A stretch of 64,000 nt of DNA from Annona cherimola (GCA_030490835.1 CM059972.1:36435452-36499451); one strand, 5' to 3'. Counted from the first letter of the stretch, positions 1-11,731 are shown. Numbers and translations: made by a program. The notes: generated by a model from the sequence alone, not told the origin.

Positions 1-555
1 GAGACATATATATTTTAGAAAAACAAAACATTCTTTTTTGGAGGCCTGCGGGACACATATATTTTTTAGAAAACAAAATATTCATTTTTGGATGCTCGCG
101 GGATATTTATATATTTTAGAAAAATAAAATATTTATTTTTTGGACGCCCGCAGGACACGTATATATTTTAGAAAAACAAAATATTCATTTTTTGGACGCC
201 CGCGGGACACGTATATATTTTAGAAAAACAAAACATTCATTTTTTGGACGCCCGCGGGATACGTATATATTTTAGAAAAACAAAACATTCATTTTTGGAG
301 GCCCGCAGGACACATATATATTTTTTGAAAACAAAATATTCATTTTTGGACGCCCGCGGGACACATATATATTTTAGAAAAATAAAATATTCATTTTCGG
401 ACACCCACGGGATACGTATATATTTTAGATAAACAAAACATTCATTTTTGGAAGCTCGCGGGACACATATATATTTTATAAAATAAAATATTCATTTTTT
501 GAATGTCTGCGGGACACGTATATTTTTGAAAAACAAAATATTCATTTTTGGAGGC
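1..555. repeat. Tandem repeat array, ~50-bp unit, about ten copies
   Basis: Direct repeats of roughly 50 bp follow one another from the first base of the window. Each has an A/T-rich half (ATATATTTTAGAAAAACAAA, then ATTCATTTTT) and a short GC-rich half (GGACGCCCGCGGGACAC). Units differ by point changes (GGACGCCC, GGAGGCCC, GATGCTCG). The last recognisable unit ends at about 555. The array starts at the window edge, so its true length is unknown. A 62-codon open frame at 244-432 only reflects the repeat period. Confidence 0.9.
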
Positions 556-2289
556 CCGATGAAATTACTTCTACTTTTTAAACAGTTTTTACAGTTAATT
601 TTTATTTTTCTAAACTATTTTCTTCGACGCTCTTGATTTTACTTTTTTTTTAAGTTTTCAGCTTTTCTTTTTTAACGTTTTTTTCGTTTTGCCATTATTA
701 TTATTTTTTTAAATTATTGAACCTTTTGTTTTTCTCGGTTTAGATCTAAACTTTAGTTTTAACTTTTTCTTTTTATTTCTTTTGAACATCCCTTTTTTTT
801 GTTTCTCCCGGAGGTTATTTTCTTTTCTTTTTTTTTACGTGGTTTTTCAATGCTTCTTCTTCTTCTTTTGGTTTTAACGTTTTTCCTTTTGAACTTTTTT
901 TAAAAAGCGGTTTTTATTTTTAATGTTTTCAGCTTTTCTGTTTTAACATTTTTTCAAAAAAATATTTTTAATCTTGTTTTACCCTTTTTGATTTTGTTAC
1001 TTTACTGTTTTTTTTAACTTTTTTGTTTGTTGACTGTTATTTTTGTTTTGTTCTTTGCTATTAACATTTTTTTATTTAAACTTTATTTTACTATTATTTT
1101 TTATTAAACCGAAGTAAAGTTTCATTTTAATCAGTTTCAACTTAATAAGAAGCGGAGTCTCTAATCAAATAGCTGAATTTTTTTCAAGATTTATAAGTGC
1201 CAAATAGCCAGCAAAATCAAATCTTTTTCATTATTTCATGGCAATATTCACTACTATTTGTATCTTCGAGATCGTCCATGAAAGCAAGAATATAAGTAGG
1301 ACTTTAGAATTAAATAAATATATAAAGCTATAATTAAATATAATAATTAATTTAAATTTAATAATATAAAGACACATAAATATATAAAACTATAACAATT
1401 ATTATATATGATTTTTTAAAAATAAAATTGTAATAAATTATTTTTATTTAAATTATATATAACTATAATTTAACTTTAATAATATAAATATATGTGACCA
1501 GTTCGTATTGATTTAAGAATAATGATATATGCATTTTCGTTGTAATATTTTTTTCGACATGAAGAGTTAAATATGCGATAACCCTTAATATTCACTCATC
1601 TCTCCAATTGCTCATTTCAATTTCAAATCAATAAATTTTGAAAAATACATATTAATTATAATTGCATTAAATCAATACAAAATTATGTATTAAATAGAAA
1701 TCTTATAAATTAATTTGAAACGAAGATCACTATAATGTAGTTCACTTAACACAAAAATACGAAATAATTTGGTTCACTGGATTCAATCAAATAATTTAGA
1801 CCTTATGAATTAATACTAGAACATTTTTACAGAAAAATCATATAGTGTTTGAGTTTATAATTAAATATTATATTTATATATTAGTTAATAATATTTTAAA
1901 TTTCTTACCTGGAGGCATTAAATTTAAACAAAAGATATTTACATTTTTAATAGCAAAAATTATATCGCTCATCCTCTTTTGTTATAAAATTTTTGCAAAT
2001 CAAAATAAAGTTTATATCAACATTAATTTTTTAATCTTTGATTATAATTCAAGTTAAAATAATAAATTTTAAACAACAATAGGTATTAATTTAAACAAAT
2101 TAAATCAATATTCAATTATTAATTTAACAATAGGTATTAATTATAAATGTAATAAATTTATTATTTTGATTTAATTTTGAAATTTTTAGAAAATATAAAC
2201 AAACTCGAAAATGATAAATTTGATTAGATGTTGCTTTTGTGGTTAAGATAGTTCAATAATCAAGTTGCATGTGTAACATTTTTGATACA
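556..2289. other. AT-rich non-coding stretch, pyrimidine-rich at first
   Basis: No gene is visible. 560-1130 is strongly T-rich on the plus strand, with scattered TTTTAACG and TTTTCAGC words. 1300-2220 is AT-rich with many stops. A short internal repetition (ACAATAGGTATTAATT) occurs near 2078 and 2128. A 185-bp subsegment recurs near 22.7 kb (separate entry). The 70-codon frame at 1845-2057 is AT-rich, low-complexity and unsupported. Confidence 0.7.
1311..1495 (+). repeat. AT-rich dispersed repeat, copy 1
   Basis: This stretch aligns by eye over its whole length with 22654-22823 in the same orientation. Both share AAATAAATATATAAAG near the start, ATTGTAATAAATTAT in the middle and TTTAAATTATATATAACT near the end, with small indels between. 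The two copies are about 21 kb apart. I see no terminal inverted repeats or target duplication, so the element class is unknown. Confidence 0.65.
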
Positions 2290-2958
2290 CTATCGGAGCA
2301 CCAAAACGCATGTGCAACATTTTGGATGCACTCGCTGGAGCACTAATTTTAGTGCTCCATCTCCTCCATCCTTCCCGGAACAGAATGAGTCATGGCTGTA
2401 GAGAAGTTTCCAAACGCGTGGGTTGCCTTGCGTTTTAAGCCAATGAAAGAAGAAAAACTCGTCTCTTGCCAGAAAGAGCCAGAAAATGACGCAGCAGCTA
2501 TGGCTGCATCGATCTTCTCCATCACCCATCTTTCGCACAAGGCAGCCAAGGCTGCACAATCCAACCCAGATTCGATCTACATCGGCTATCATCCAAAAAT
2601 CTAATCCATCAATCCGATGTCTAATGGGGAAGCCATAATAGATCCGTCCTCTCGAATGCTAACTCTAGATTTGCCAAAAAATCCAAACCCACCGACAATG
2701 AAGAAGAAGAAAAAATTCATTAATCTTCCATGGCCAACTGGCAACAGGCCACGATCCACCGAAATCCGGCAATCCTTCACTAAAACCATCGATCTGCATC
2801 TAACAAAAAAACCATCAATAGAATCCAGTGAGTTCTCTGAAATCCGTCAACAGAAACCATCGCAGGTCTGGCGACTCCGACCTACGGCGTCCCCTAATCA
2901 GCGTAAGAAACCCATCTCTCCCGGCCAAAAATCGACTAGCAAACACGCATGATTTCTC
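2290..2958. other. Higher-GC stretch of unknown nature, cut by element A
   Basis: Base composition rises here compared with the AT-rich flank. A diverged direct repetition of about 40 bp opens the stretch (near 2272 and 2310; shared words AACATTTT, GATGCACT or GATACACT, GGAGCAC). Short open frames exist on both strands (2392-2604 and 2617-2952 plus; 2349-2564 minus), but none shows a domain I recognise and they overlap antisense. It could be a promoter or 5' exon remnant of a host gene. Element A inserted just after it, and 11732 onward is the other side of the original locus. Confidence 0.35.
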
Positions 2959-3689
2959 CATTGTGTTGGTCCCGAGTTAATGACAATTACCCAAGAGGGG
3001 AGGGGTGAATTGGGTATTTAAAAATTTATAACTTAAACATAAACTTTACCCCGGATTTATCTATTCCCCTTTATGAAGAAACAAAATGGAAAGCAATATA
3101 ATGTAAAGAGCAGAAATATAAATCAAGCACACAAGATTTTTATAGTGGTTCGGGCAACCTCCCTACTCCACTCTTCCAAGCTCACACTCCTTGTGACTTG
3201 GGTTCCACTATTGTATTCCTCAAATACAATTAGAGCCACTGCTCTCTTCTAGATTCCAGCTCTAGGGGGCTTCAACAAATCTCAGCACAAGTAGGTGATG
3301 AGTTCCACTCCAATCACACACTACTTTGCCTTTACTTGATCTTAGTTCCTCAAACTAAATCAAGTTCAATACAAACAAATGAAATAACAAAAGAATCTAC
3401 ACTTTACAGATGTGTAGTAGCAATTTGGCGCAGAGAAGAACTCGTAGTATTGGCCTTAAAGATTCAGAAGTTGGGCTCTTGCAGTTTGAAGTGAAGTTCT
3501 TCTTCTTTGAATGACTTGATCTCTTTAAAGCTCTTGTAGATGGGAGTTAAGCACACTTAATGATTCTCAACTGCTTCCCTCGTCCACAATGAATGCCTTT
3601 TATAATTGTGGAGGGAATCCGAACGTTTGAAGGTAGGTGGCGCACATTTAATGCGCCAACGTTCAAATAATTTCCGACCGTTGCGACCC

Positions 3690-3851
3690 AAGTCGCAGGC
3701 GGAGTCGACTTCGGATGCGACTTCGCCCAAGTCGCAGATGGAGTCGACTTCGGGTGCGACTTCGCCTCTCCGTCGCAACTTCAAGTTCCAGATCGGGTCG
3801 ACTTGGGCATCGACTTGACCCAAGTCGCAAGTGGAGTCGACTTCGGTGTGC
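3690..3851. repeat. GTCGAC nested-palindrome array, promoter-proximal block
   Basis: Two 39-bp units sit head to tail: arm AAGTCGCA (3690-3697), core AGTCGACT, arm TGCGACTT (3716-3723), then the same at 3729-3762, followed by diverged units to about 3851. The arms are exact reverse complements and the core is itself a palindrome, so each unit can form a long hairpin. In element sense the block lies in U3 upstream of the TATA box. The other LTR has the same block at 10766-10927. Confidence 0.9.
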
Positions 3852-4245
3852 GACTTCACTTCGTCAGTTGGCTTGATGAACTTGAAAACTTGGAGATGCT
3901 TTGTTTTGCTTAGACTTCTCCATTCCTATAGTTCTTTTGCATTTTTCATATCTTCTTGGATCATTTTGTCTTCCCTTTAACTTGCTTGGCTTCTTTCCTT
4001 CACTCATATTTTGTAGACCTTGTGAAGCTTGAAAACTTGTATGGTTTATCTTTCTTTCTTTCGATACTAGTCTTCATGACTTGAGTTTCTTCATCTTCAA
4101 ATATGTTTGAAGCTGTGCCTTGGACTTGAGAAACTTAAGTTGACAGTGAGCTTGTATCCTTGGTTTGGATTTGAGAAATCTCAAGTTGATCTTGAAAATG
4201 AGCTTGAATCTGCTTCCTTGAACTTAGAATACCTCAAGTTGAACT

Positions 4246-4512
4246 TGGGGTCGACTTCGTCTACGACTTTACCCAAGTCGCAACTGGAGTCGACTTCGTT
4301 TGCGACTTCGGTATTCTTCTGCCCCGAATTCATCTCTGGAGTGTTTTTGCCGTCTGAAGTCGATGCCGGAGTCGACTTCGTTTGTGACTTGGCTTCCCAA
4401 GTCGCAAGTGGAGTCGACTTGGCCTGCGACTTCACCTGCTCTTCTCCTATTTTCAACGCTGGAGTGATTTGGCTCCTTGAAGTCGATGTTGGGGTCGACT
4501 TGGGGAACGACT
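4246..4512. repeat. GTCGAC nested-palindrome array, distal block
   Basis: A second cluster of GTCGAC-centred units with arms such as AAGTCGCA and TGCGACTT, less regular than the proximal block. Its partner in the other LTR of A is 11322-11588. Long open frames across this DNA on both strands (4107-4598 plus, 4181-4582 minus) arise from the repeat period and are not genes. Confidence 0.85.
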
Positions 4513-4650
4513 TGGCCTTCCATGCTCTATTTTCTTCAAATGTATATGCCTTAAACACTTCCACAAACATGTTAGTAGCCAAGATTTACTCAAATTGATT
4601 TGTCAATCATCAAAACATAGATTTAGCTTATTTTCCACATATTTCTAACA

Positions 4651-5038
4651 ATCTCCCCCTTTTTGATGGTTGACAAAACCGATTTGAGTGTATACCTTTC
4701 AATTGCTTAAAAACATGTTTAACTTGCATTTTTGAAATGTTATCATACATATGCTTATGCAAAACATTTAAGTTGAAAACATTCAACAAACATTCAAGTT
4801 AAACACAATCATAAAGACCTATGTCACTCTTCTCCCCCTTTGGACTCATTTATCAAACATTCAAGTTAAACACAAACACTCTTCTCCCCCTTTGGACTCA
4901 TTCATCAAACACAATCATAAAGACTTATATCAAATCCTACTCTTCTCCCCCTTTTTGTCAATATATCAAAAATTAGAGGGTAAAGTAAGAGACAGGTGGG
5001 TGTGCTCCCCCTAAACAGGTGCTCCCCCTCAGTTTGTG
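4651..5038 (-). other. Element A polypurine tract and iterated PPT-like runs
   Basis: The polypurine tract abuts the 3' LTR at 4651-4664 (in element sense AAAAAGGGGGAGAT), where plus-strand DNA synthesis is primed in this family. Four to five more AGGGGGAG-type runs follow between it and the end of pol (near 4830, 4882, 4945, 5005 and 5022). Two of them lie in a direct duplication that includes CAAACATTCAAGTTAAACAC. No ORF3 fits in this interval of less than 400 bp. Confidence 0.85.
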
Positions 5039-8000
5039 CTAAGTTAATTCAATCATTCTCATGTCATTTCTAATCTTATAAAAGGGTTCTTTTGCTAGAG
5101 GTTTTGTGAATATATCTGCAATTTGATCTTCAGTTCTTACATATTCCAAACATATGTCATGATTTTCTACATGTTCTCTAATAAAATGGTGTCTAAGGTC
5201 TATATGTTTGGTCCTAGAATGCAATACTGGATTTTTGGTTAGACATATGGCACTAGTATTATCACATCTTATGGGTATATCTTTAAAATTCATGCCATAG
5301 TCCCTAAGTTGCTGTTTCATCCAAAGTAATTGGGCACAACAGCTCCCGGCGGCAATGTATTCGGATTCCGCAGTAGATAGAGCAACACTAGTTTGTTTTC
5401 TTGAAAACCATGAAACCAACATGCTTCCAAGAAATTGACATGTTCCACTAGTGCTTTTTCTATCCACTTTGTAACCGGCAAAATCCGCATCCGAGTAGCC
5501 GATTAGATCAAAATTAGAGCCCTTTGGATACCAAAGTCCTATATTGGTAGTGTCTACTAAGTATTTGAAAATTCTTTTCACAGCTACCAAGTGTGATTCT
5601 TTTGGACATGATTGAAATCTAGAGCACATACACACACTAAACAATATATCAGGCCTAAAAGCAGTTAAATACAATAAAGAACCTATCTTGCTTCTATACA
5701 ATTTTAAATCAATTGTTTTTCCTTTATCATCTTTGTCAATTTTGATTGTTGAGCTCATAGGCGTGTTTGCCCCTTTGCTATTCTCCATGCCAAACTTCTT
5801 CAGCATTTCTTTGATATACTTGGACTGGTTAATGAAGATTCATTCATTTAGTTGCTTGATTTGCAGTCCAAGGAAGAAATTCAGCTCTCCCATCATGCTC
5901 ATCTCAAATTCTTTCTGCATAAGCTCAAAAAATTCTTGACAAAGAGTCTCATTAGTAGCACCGAAAATGATATCATCAACATAAATTTGAATGATCAATA
6001 TATCCTTTTCTTTATACTTGATAAACAAAGTGGTGTCTACCTTTCCCTTTTGAAAATCATGATCAATCAGAAATTTTCTTAATCTATCATACCAAGTCCT
6101 TGGAGCTTGTTTTAATCCATATAATGCTTTGGTTAGCTTGTATACAAATTTAGATTGATCTTTTTCTTCAAATCCAGGTGCTTGTTCTACATACACCTCT
6201 TCATTTATATATCCATTCAGAAATGCACTTTTAACATCCATTTGAAACAGTTTAAAGTTCATGTGAGATGCAAAAGCTAGCAAGATGCGAATTGCTTCCA
6301 ATCTAGCAACCGGGGCATAGGATTCTTCAAAATCTATTCCTTCTTCTTGTGAGTATCCTTTTGCCACAAGTCTAGCTTTGTTTCTCACTACAAGTCCACT
6401 TTCATCTAATTTGTTCCTAAAGACCCACTTGGTGCCAATAACAGTACAATCGTTTGGTCTAGGAACAAGGTGCCAAACATGGTTTCTTTCAAATTGATTT
6501 AGCTCTTCTTGCATTGCTATAATCCAGTTTTCATCATCAAGAGCTTGATCAATATTGGATGGTTCAATCTTAGATACAAAGGCGTATTGTCCGCAAATAT
6601 TTTGCTTTGACCTTCTAGTTTTTACACCGTCATATACATTCCCTATAACTTGTTCAATTGGATGGGCATGTTTGAATTTTAAATCAGTTGGAGGTTTGTA
6701 GAAATTATTACCTTCACTTACCCTTTCTTCCATGGAATCTTCTTGCTTTTCCACATGCATTTTTTCAAAATTACTTGCTATATCATCTGCATCACTTAAA
6801 TCATCTTTTCTTTTGAAGCATGGGTTAGTTTCATCAAAAATAACATGTATGGACTTTTCTACCACTTGGTTTCGTCTATTGAATACTCTATATGCTTTGC
6901 TATTTGATGAGTAACTAAGGAATATTGCTTCATTACTTTTAGCATCTAGTTTTTCCAAGTTGGTTTTTCCATTGTTCAAAACATAACATGTGCATCCAAA
7001 AGCATGAAAATAAGAAATATTTAGTTTCCTTCCTTTCCATAGCTCATATGGGGTCTTTTTCAAGATTGCTCTAATGGTAACTCGATTTAAAACATGACAA
7101 GATGTACTTACAGCTTCACCCCAAAATTTCTTGGATAATTTACTCTCATTTAGCATTGTTCTAGCCATCTCTTGTATAGTTCTATTTTTCCTTTCAACCA
7201 CTCCATTTTGTTGTGGAGTTCTTGGTGCAGAAAATGTGTGATGAATTCCTTTTTCATTGCATAATTCTATGAATCGTTTATTTTCAAATTCATCACCATG
7301 ATCACTTCTTATAGTCGTAATAGTACTTTGTTTTTCATTTTGCACCAAATTGGCAAAAGTTGCAAACATAGAGAAGGCTTCATCTTTGCTAGCTAAGAGA
7401 ATTACCCATGTGAATCTTGAAAAATCATCAACTATTACAAACACATATTTCTTTCCACCAATGGTTAGAATGTCGGATGGCCTATATAGATCCATGTGTA
7501 GCAATTCAAGCGGCCTAGTGGTGGAAATTTCCTTTTTGGTAGAGAAAGGCATTTTAGGTTGTTTTGATAATTGACATGCCTTGCAAATTTTGTCTTTGTC
7601 ATATTTCAACTTTGGTAAGCTTTCTACCAAATTCTTTTTCCATAGAGTTTTAATGTTTGACATGTTTACATGTCCAAGCCTCTTATGCCAAACCCATGGA
7701 TCATTATCAATGGCCATTAGACATTGACCATCTAGTTCATCAAGTGAAACCAAATACACATTTCCATGTCTTTTTCCACTAAACATGATATGTTCTCCAT
7801 CAAATACATTACATATAGATAATTCAAACACAACCTTGTATCCTTTGTCACATAATTGACTAATGCTCATTAGATTGTGCTTAAGTCCTTCAACAAACAA
7901 AACATCCTCCATGCATGCATTTGAAATATTATAGATGTTTCCTTTACCTTTAATTTTACCTTTCTCATTATTACCAAAGGCAACTGTTCCATCGTTGCAA

Positions 8001-8062
8001 GGCTTAAGTTTATAAAATAAACTTCTTTCTCCGGTCATATGCCTTGAACAACCGCTATCCAT
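5039..8062 (-). pseudogene. pol: Element A pol (PR-INT-RT-RNase H), one nonsense codon
   Basis: The Copia polyprotein that matures into protease, integrase, reverse transcriptase and RNase H in virus-like particles. Counting from the Met at 8062: protease motif DSGCSRHM at residues 2-9; integrase zinc ligands H126, H131, C160, C163; integrase acidic triad about D191, D254, E290 with [15 protein letters not shown] motif YVDD at 694-697; then RNase H with [17 protein letters not shown] and CDNTSAI. A GGA-to-TGA change makes a stop at 5840-5842, between RT and RNase H, compared with copy D. An in-frame TAG (8099-8101) lies 12 codons upstream of the Met. The integrase reads RSDHGDEF where the other copies read RSDHGGEF. 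The start is placed at the conserved Met before DSG; the true Pol N-terminus is uncertain because pol is in a different frame from gag. Confidence 0.93.
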
Positions 8063-8120
8063 GAACCATACATTGTTTGCCTTTGCCTTAAAACATGTCT
8101 AAAAAATAAACAAGTAAATC

Positions 8121-9992
8121 TCATCTCTTTGGTACCCATTTTATGGGTCCATTTGGGTTAGTGATATGATTCAATCTTTGTTGCTCTAACTTAGAAAGCC
8201 CAAATCTTGTATTTTTTGGAACCCAAACTAGTTTTGCACCATGGTCATACAGTTTCTTAAAGTTACATTTATAGGCTTTATGACCCATTTTATTGCGGAA
8301 ATTGCAAGCCATTGGTAATCTTGGAGTAGACCTCCAAGTATGTAATGGTTCAAACGTTGGCCTGCTAGTCCACATGACATTTTTCTTTCTTGGCTTGTAT
8401 ATTGGTGCAGTTTTGGTTTGATATTTCTCAAGTATTGGCACATTTGATTTGCCACTTTCTTTTTGCTCAAATGTATAATATCCAAGGCCTCTTTTATTTG
8501 TTTGAGCAGTCATGTTCAGAAACATCTTCACATTTTCTCCGGGATTAGAGAACTTTGCTAATGATTCATTTAATGATTCGTTCTCCTTTTTCAATTTCTC
8601 TACCTCTTTCAACACTGATTCATTTTTCTCTTTCAGTTTTGTTGATCTTTCAGCTAGTTTTCCATTTACAATAATAACTGAGTTACATTGTTGTCTCTTT
8701 AATAACAACTTGTTTCCTAGCTTTTTGATTTTTTCGTATAATGAATCATAAGCAATTTGCAGTTCTTCTAACTCAGCACATTTGAGGCATTCTTGAAAAG
8801 AAGAATAACTTGATTGAGAATAGCAAGGTTTGGAAGTTACCTCTTCATTGCTTGTACATTTTGTTGAGATGGTTTGTTCTTCCAAAACTTCAGTTGTGTT
8901 CAAACATAACAAGTCTTCTTCTTGTTCGATCCGTGCCATGCAGCATATTCTTGCGCAGTTTGCTGCATCGTTATCGTCGATTGAAGAGCTGCTTGTTGAT
9001 GAAGTCTCTTCATTGACGTACATGCCCCTTCCCTTTAGTCTTTGGTATTTTCTACCTTCATGTCCTTCCTTCCTCTCTTGATACTCTTTTGATTTCTCTT
9101 CCGGCGTAGGACATTGAGCTTGTATGTGTCCTATCCCGCCGCATTTGTAGCACTTCGTTGGCTCCTTCTTCTTCTCTCTCTGTGTTCTTTCTTTGAAATC
9201 CTTGAAGTTCCTTTCTTTTCTCACAAATTTTCAGAATTTGCGAGTGAGAAGTGCAATATCTTCATTATCATTATTAGCCGAGGAGGTAGACTCTTCTGAG
9301 TTGTGTGCCGCTTTTAATGCAATGACTTTCTTCCCTTTGTGATTATCTTCATTTCTTTTCTTAATTAGCTCATGTGACATTAATGAGCTAATAAGATCTT
9401 TTAGTTTCAAAGTATTTAGGTCTTTGGCTTCTTCAATTGCCGTAATCTTTGGAGTCCATGATTCAGGTAGTGCCCTTAGTATCTTCATGACCTGTTCAGA
9501 TTCAGAAATAGCCCTTCCAAGACCTTTCAATGCGTTAGTAATTTTAGAAAATCTTGCAAACATCTTAGAAATATTTTCTGTTTCTAACATTTTGAAGCTT
9601 TCCAATTCTCCTATCAAAATATTTCTCCTAGTCCCTTGGACTTGAGAAGTTCCTTCATAAATAGATGTTAGAGTATCCCATATTTCTTTAGTGGTTAGAC
9701 AAGAAGATACTCTATCATATTCAGAAGCTGTAAGAGCACAAAATAGTGAGTTCATAGCTTTAGCATTGCTCTTTACAGTTCTTACTTCCTCTTCGGTCCA
9801 CTTGGAAGCTCTTTCATCGATAGGCAATGTTACACCATCTTGGATTGCAATCCAAGAATCCATGTCGGTAGCCATGATGAGTTGCTTCATACGAAGCTTC
9901 CAATAGCCGAAATTATTCCCATCAAACAATGGTGGCCTAGTAAATGATTGGCCTTCGGCAAATGCGGGAACAAGAGTCGATTGGGATGCCAT
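8121..9992 (-). pseudogene. gag: Element A gag, nonsense codon and damaged second knuckle
   Basis: Gag is the capsid/nucleocapsid precursor that packages element RNA. The Met at 9992 is chosen because all four copies begin MA(S/T)QST there. Order: N-terminal UBN2/Retrotran_gag-like domain (SFTRPPLFDGNNFGYWK ... QGTRRNILIGELESF), basic linker, CX2CX4HX4C knuckle (CYKCGGIGHIQAQC), coiled-coil-like Lys/Glu/Leu stretch, second knuckle, and a C-terminus ending WVPKR. CGA-to-TGA at 9231-9233 cuts the protein after 253 residues; the frame continues unchanged to 8121, giving 623 codons in all. The second knuckle reads CNFR where D has CNFC, losing one zinc ligand. Both changes predict loss of function. 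Confidence 0.9.
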
Positions 9993-10025
9993 ATCAATAG
10001 ATCTCTTTGGTAAACTCAAAGACCT

Positions 10026-10037
10026 GCTCTGATACCA
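10026..10037 (-). other. Element A primer-binding site
   Basis: In element sense this reads TGGTATCAGAGC, complementary to the 3' end of plant initiator tRNA-Met, two bases downstream of the 5' LTR. It marks where minus-strand DNA synthesis starts and confirms the minus orientation. Confidence 0.95.
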
Positions 10038-10039
10038 CT

Positions 10040-11726
10040 TGTTGGTCCCGAGTTAATGACAATTACCCAAGAGGGGAGGGGTGAATTGGGTATTTAAAAA
10101 TTTATAACTTAAACAGAAACTTTACCCCAGATTAATCTATTCCCCTTTATGAAGAAACAAAATGGAAAGCAATATAATGTAAAGAGCAGAAATATAAATC
10201 AAGCACACAAGATTTTTATAGTGGTTCGGGCAACCTCCCTACTCCACTCTTCGAAGATCACACTCCTTGTGACTTGGGTTCCACTATTGTATTCCTCAAA
10301 TACAATTAGAGCCACTGCTCTCTTCTAGATTCCAGCTCTAGGGGGCTTCAACAAATCTCAGCACAAGTAGGTGATGAGTTCCACTCCAATCACACACTAC
10401 TTTGCCTTTACTTGATCTTAGTTCCTCAAACTAAATCAAGTTTAATACAAACAAATGAAATAACAAAAGAATCTACACTTTACAGATGTGTAGTAGCAAT
10501 TTGGCGCAGAGAAGAACTCGTAGTATTGGCCTTAAAGATTCAGAAGTTGGGCTCTTGCAGTTTGAAGTGAAGTTCTTCTTCTTTGAATGACTTGTTCTCT
10601 TTAAAGCTCTTGTAGATGTGAGTTAAGCACACTTAATGATTCTCAACTGCTTCCCTCGTCCACAATGAATGCCTTTTATAATTGTGGAGGGAATCCGAAC
10701 GTTTGAAGGTAGGTGGCGCACATTTAATGCGCCAACGTTCAAATAATTTCCGACCGTTGCGACCCAAGTCGCAGGCGGAGTCGACTTCGGATGCGACTTC
10801 GCCCAAGTCGCAGATGGAGTCGACTTCGGGTGCGACTTCGCCTCTCCGTCGCAACTTCAAGTTCCAGATCGGGTCGACTTGGGCATCGACTTGACCCAAG
10901 TCGCAAGTGGAGTCGACTTCGGTGTGCGACTTCACTTCGTCAGTTGGCTTGATGAACTTGAAAACTTGGAGATGCTTTGTTTTGCTTAGACTTCTCCATT
11001 CCTATAGTTCTTTTGCATTTTTCATATCTTCTTGGATCATTTTGTCTTCCCTTTAACTTGCTTGGCTTCTTTCCTTCACTCATATTTTGTAGACCTTGTG
11101 AAGCTTGAAAACTTGTATGGTTTATCTTTCTTTCTTTCGATACTAGTCTTCATGACTTGAGTTTCTTCATCTTCAAATATGTTTGAAGCTGTGCCTTGGA
11201 CTTGAGAAACTTAAGTTGACAGTGAGCTTGTATCCTTGGTTTGGATTTGAGAAATCTCAAGTTGATCTTGAAAATGAGCTTGAATCTGCTTCCTTGAACT
11301 TAGAATACCTCAAGTTGAACTTGGGGTCGACTTCGTCTACGACTTTACCCAAGTCGCAACTGGAGTCGACTTCGTTTGCGACTTCGGTATTCTTCTGCCC
11401 CGAATTCATCTCTGGAGTGTTTTTGCCGTCTGAAGTCGATGCCGGAGTCGACTTCGTTTGTGACTTGGCTTCCCAAGTCGCAAGTGGAGTCGACTTGGCC
11501 TGCGACTTCACCTGCTCTTCTCCTATTTTCAACGCTGGAGTGATTTGGCTCCTTGAAGTCGATGTTGGGGTCGACTTGGGGAACGACTTGGCCTTCCATG
11601 CTCTATTTTCTTCAAATGTATATGCCTTAAACACTTCCACAAACATGTTAGTAGCCAAGACTTACTCAAATTAATTTGTTAATCATAAAAACATAGATTT
11701 AGCTTATTTTCCACATATTTCCAACA
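10040..11726 (-). repeat. Element A 5' LTR
   Basis: The right copy in the window and upstream LTR in element sense; the same 1,687 bp as its partner with no net indel. It ends CCAACA at 11726, followed by TSD CATTG. The promoter TATA box is at 10671-10680, and GTCGAC arrays are at 10766-10927 and 11322-11588. Confidence 0.93.
10671..10680 (-). promoter_or_regulatory. TATA box of element A 5' LTR
   Basis: Minus-strand TATAAAAGGC, conserved at the same place in every copia LTR of the window (TATAAATA in the solo LTR L). The GTCGAC block lies upstream in element sense, so this is the likely core promoter; transcription would start about 30 bp further on. Inferred from sequence only. Confidence 0.7.
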
Positions 11727-11731
11727 CATTG

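Larger units (their letters stand above)
2964..4650 (-). repeat. Element A 3' LTR
   Basis: The left copy in the window and downstream LTR in element sense, 1,687 bp, bordered by TSD CATTG on the left and by the polypurine tract on the right. It contains two blocks of GTCGAC palindromes (3690-3851 and 4246-4512) and a TATA box on the minus strand (3595-3604). The stretch near 3140-3160 carries the pattern GTGGTTCGGGCAACC, also present in every other copia LTR of the window. Confidence 0.93.
2964..11726 (-). mobile_element. Copia element A (SIRE/Maximus type), full length
   Basis: An 8,763-bp Ty1/copia retrotransposon in minus orientation. Two 1,687-bp LTRs begin TGTTGGTCCC and end CTAACA or CCAACA on the plus strand. 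The target-site duplication is exact: CATTG at 2959-2963 and 11727-11731. Inside, in element sense, come the primer site, gag, pol and a short 3' region with several polypurine runs; there is no third ORF. I counted about 13 differences between the two LTRs by eye (below 1%), so the insertion is young. It is nevertheless inactivated by a nonsense codon in gag, a stop just before the protease, a nonsense codon in pol and a Cys-to-Arg change in the second Gag zinc knuckle. Element D is its closest relative here by layout. Confidence 0.95.

Noticed and set aside
2290..2958. Host gene exon
   Set aside because: Overlapping frames on both strands give no recognisable protein; kept only as an unclassified stretch.
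4107..4598. 163-codon plus-strand frame, repeated at 11183-11674, with antisense frames of 133 and 84 codons
   Set aside because: They lie inside the LTR and result from the GTCGAC repeat period, which avoids stops in several frames. No domain or codon pattern supports a protein.
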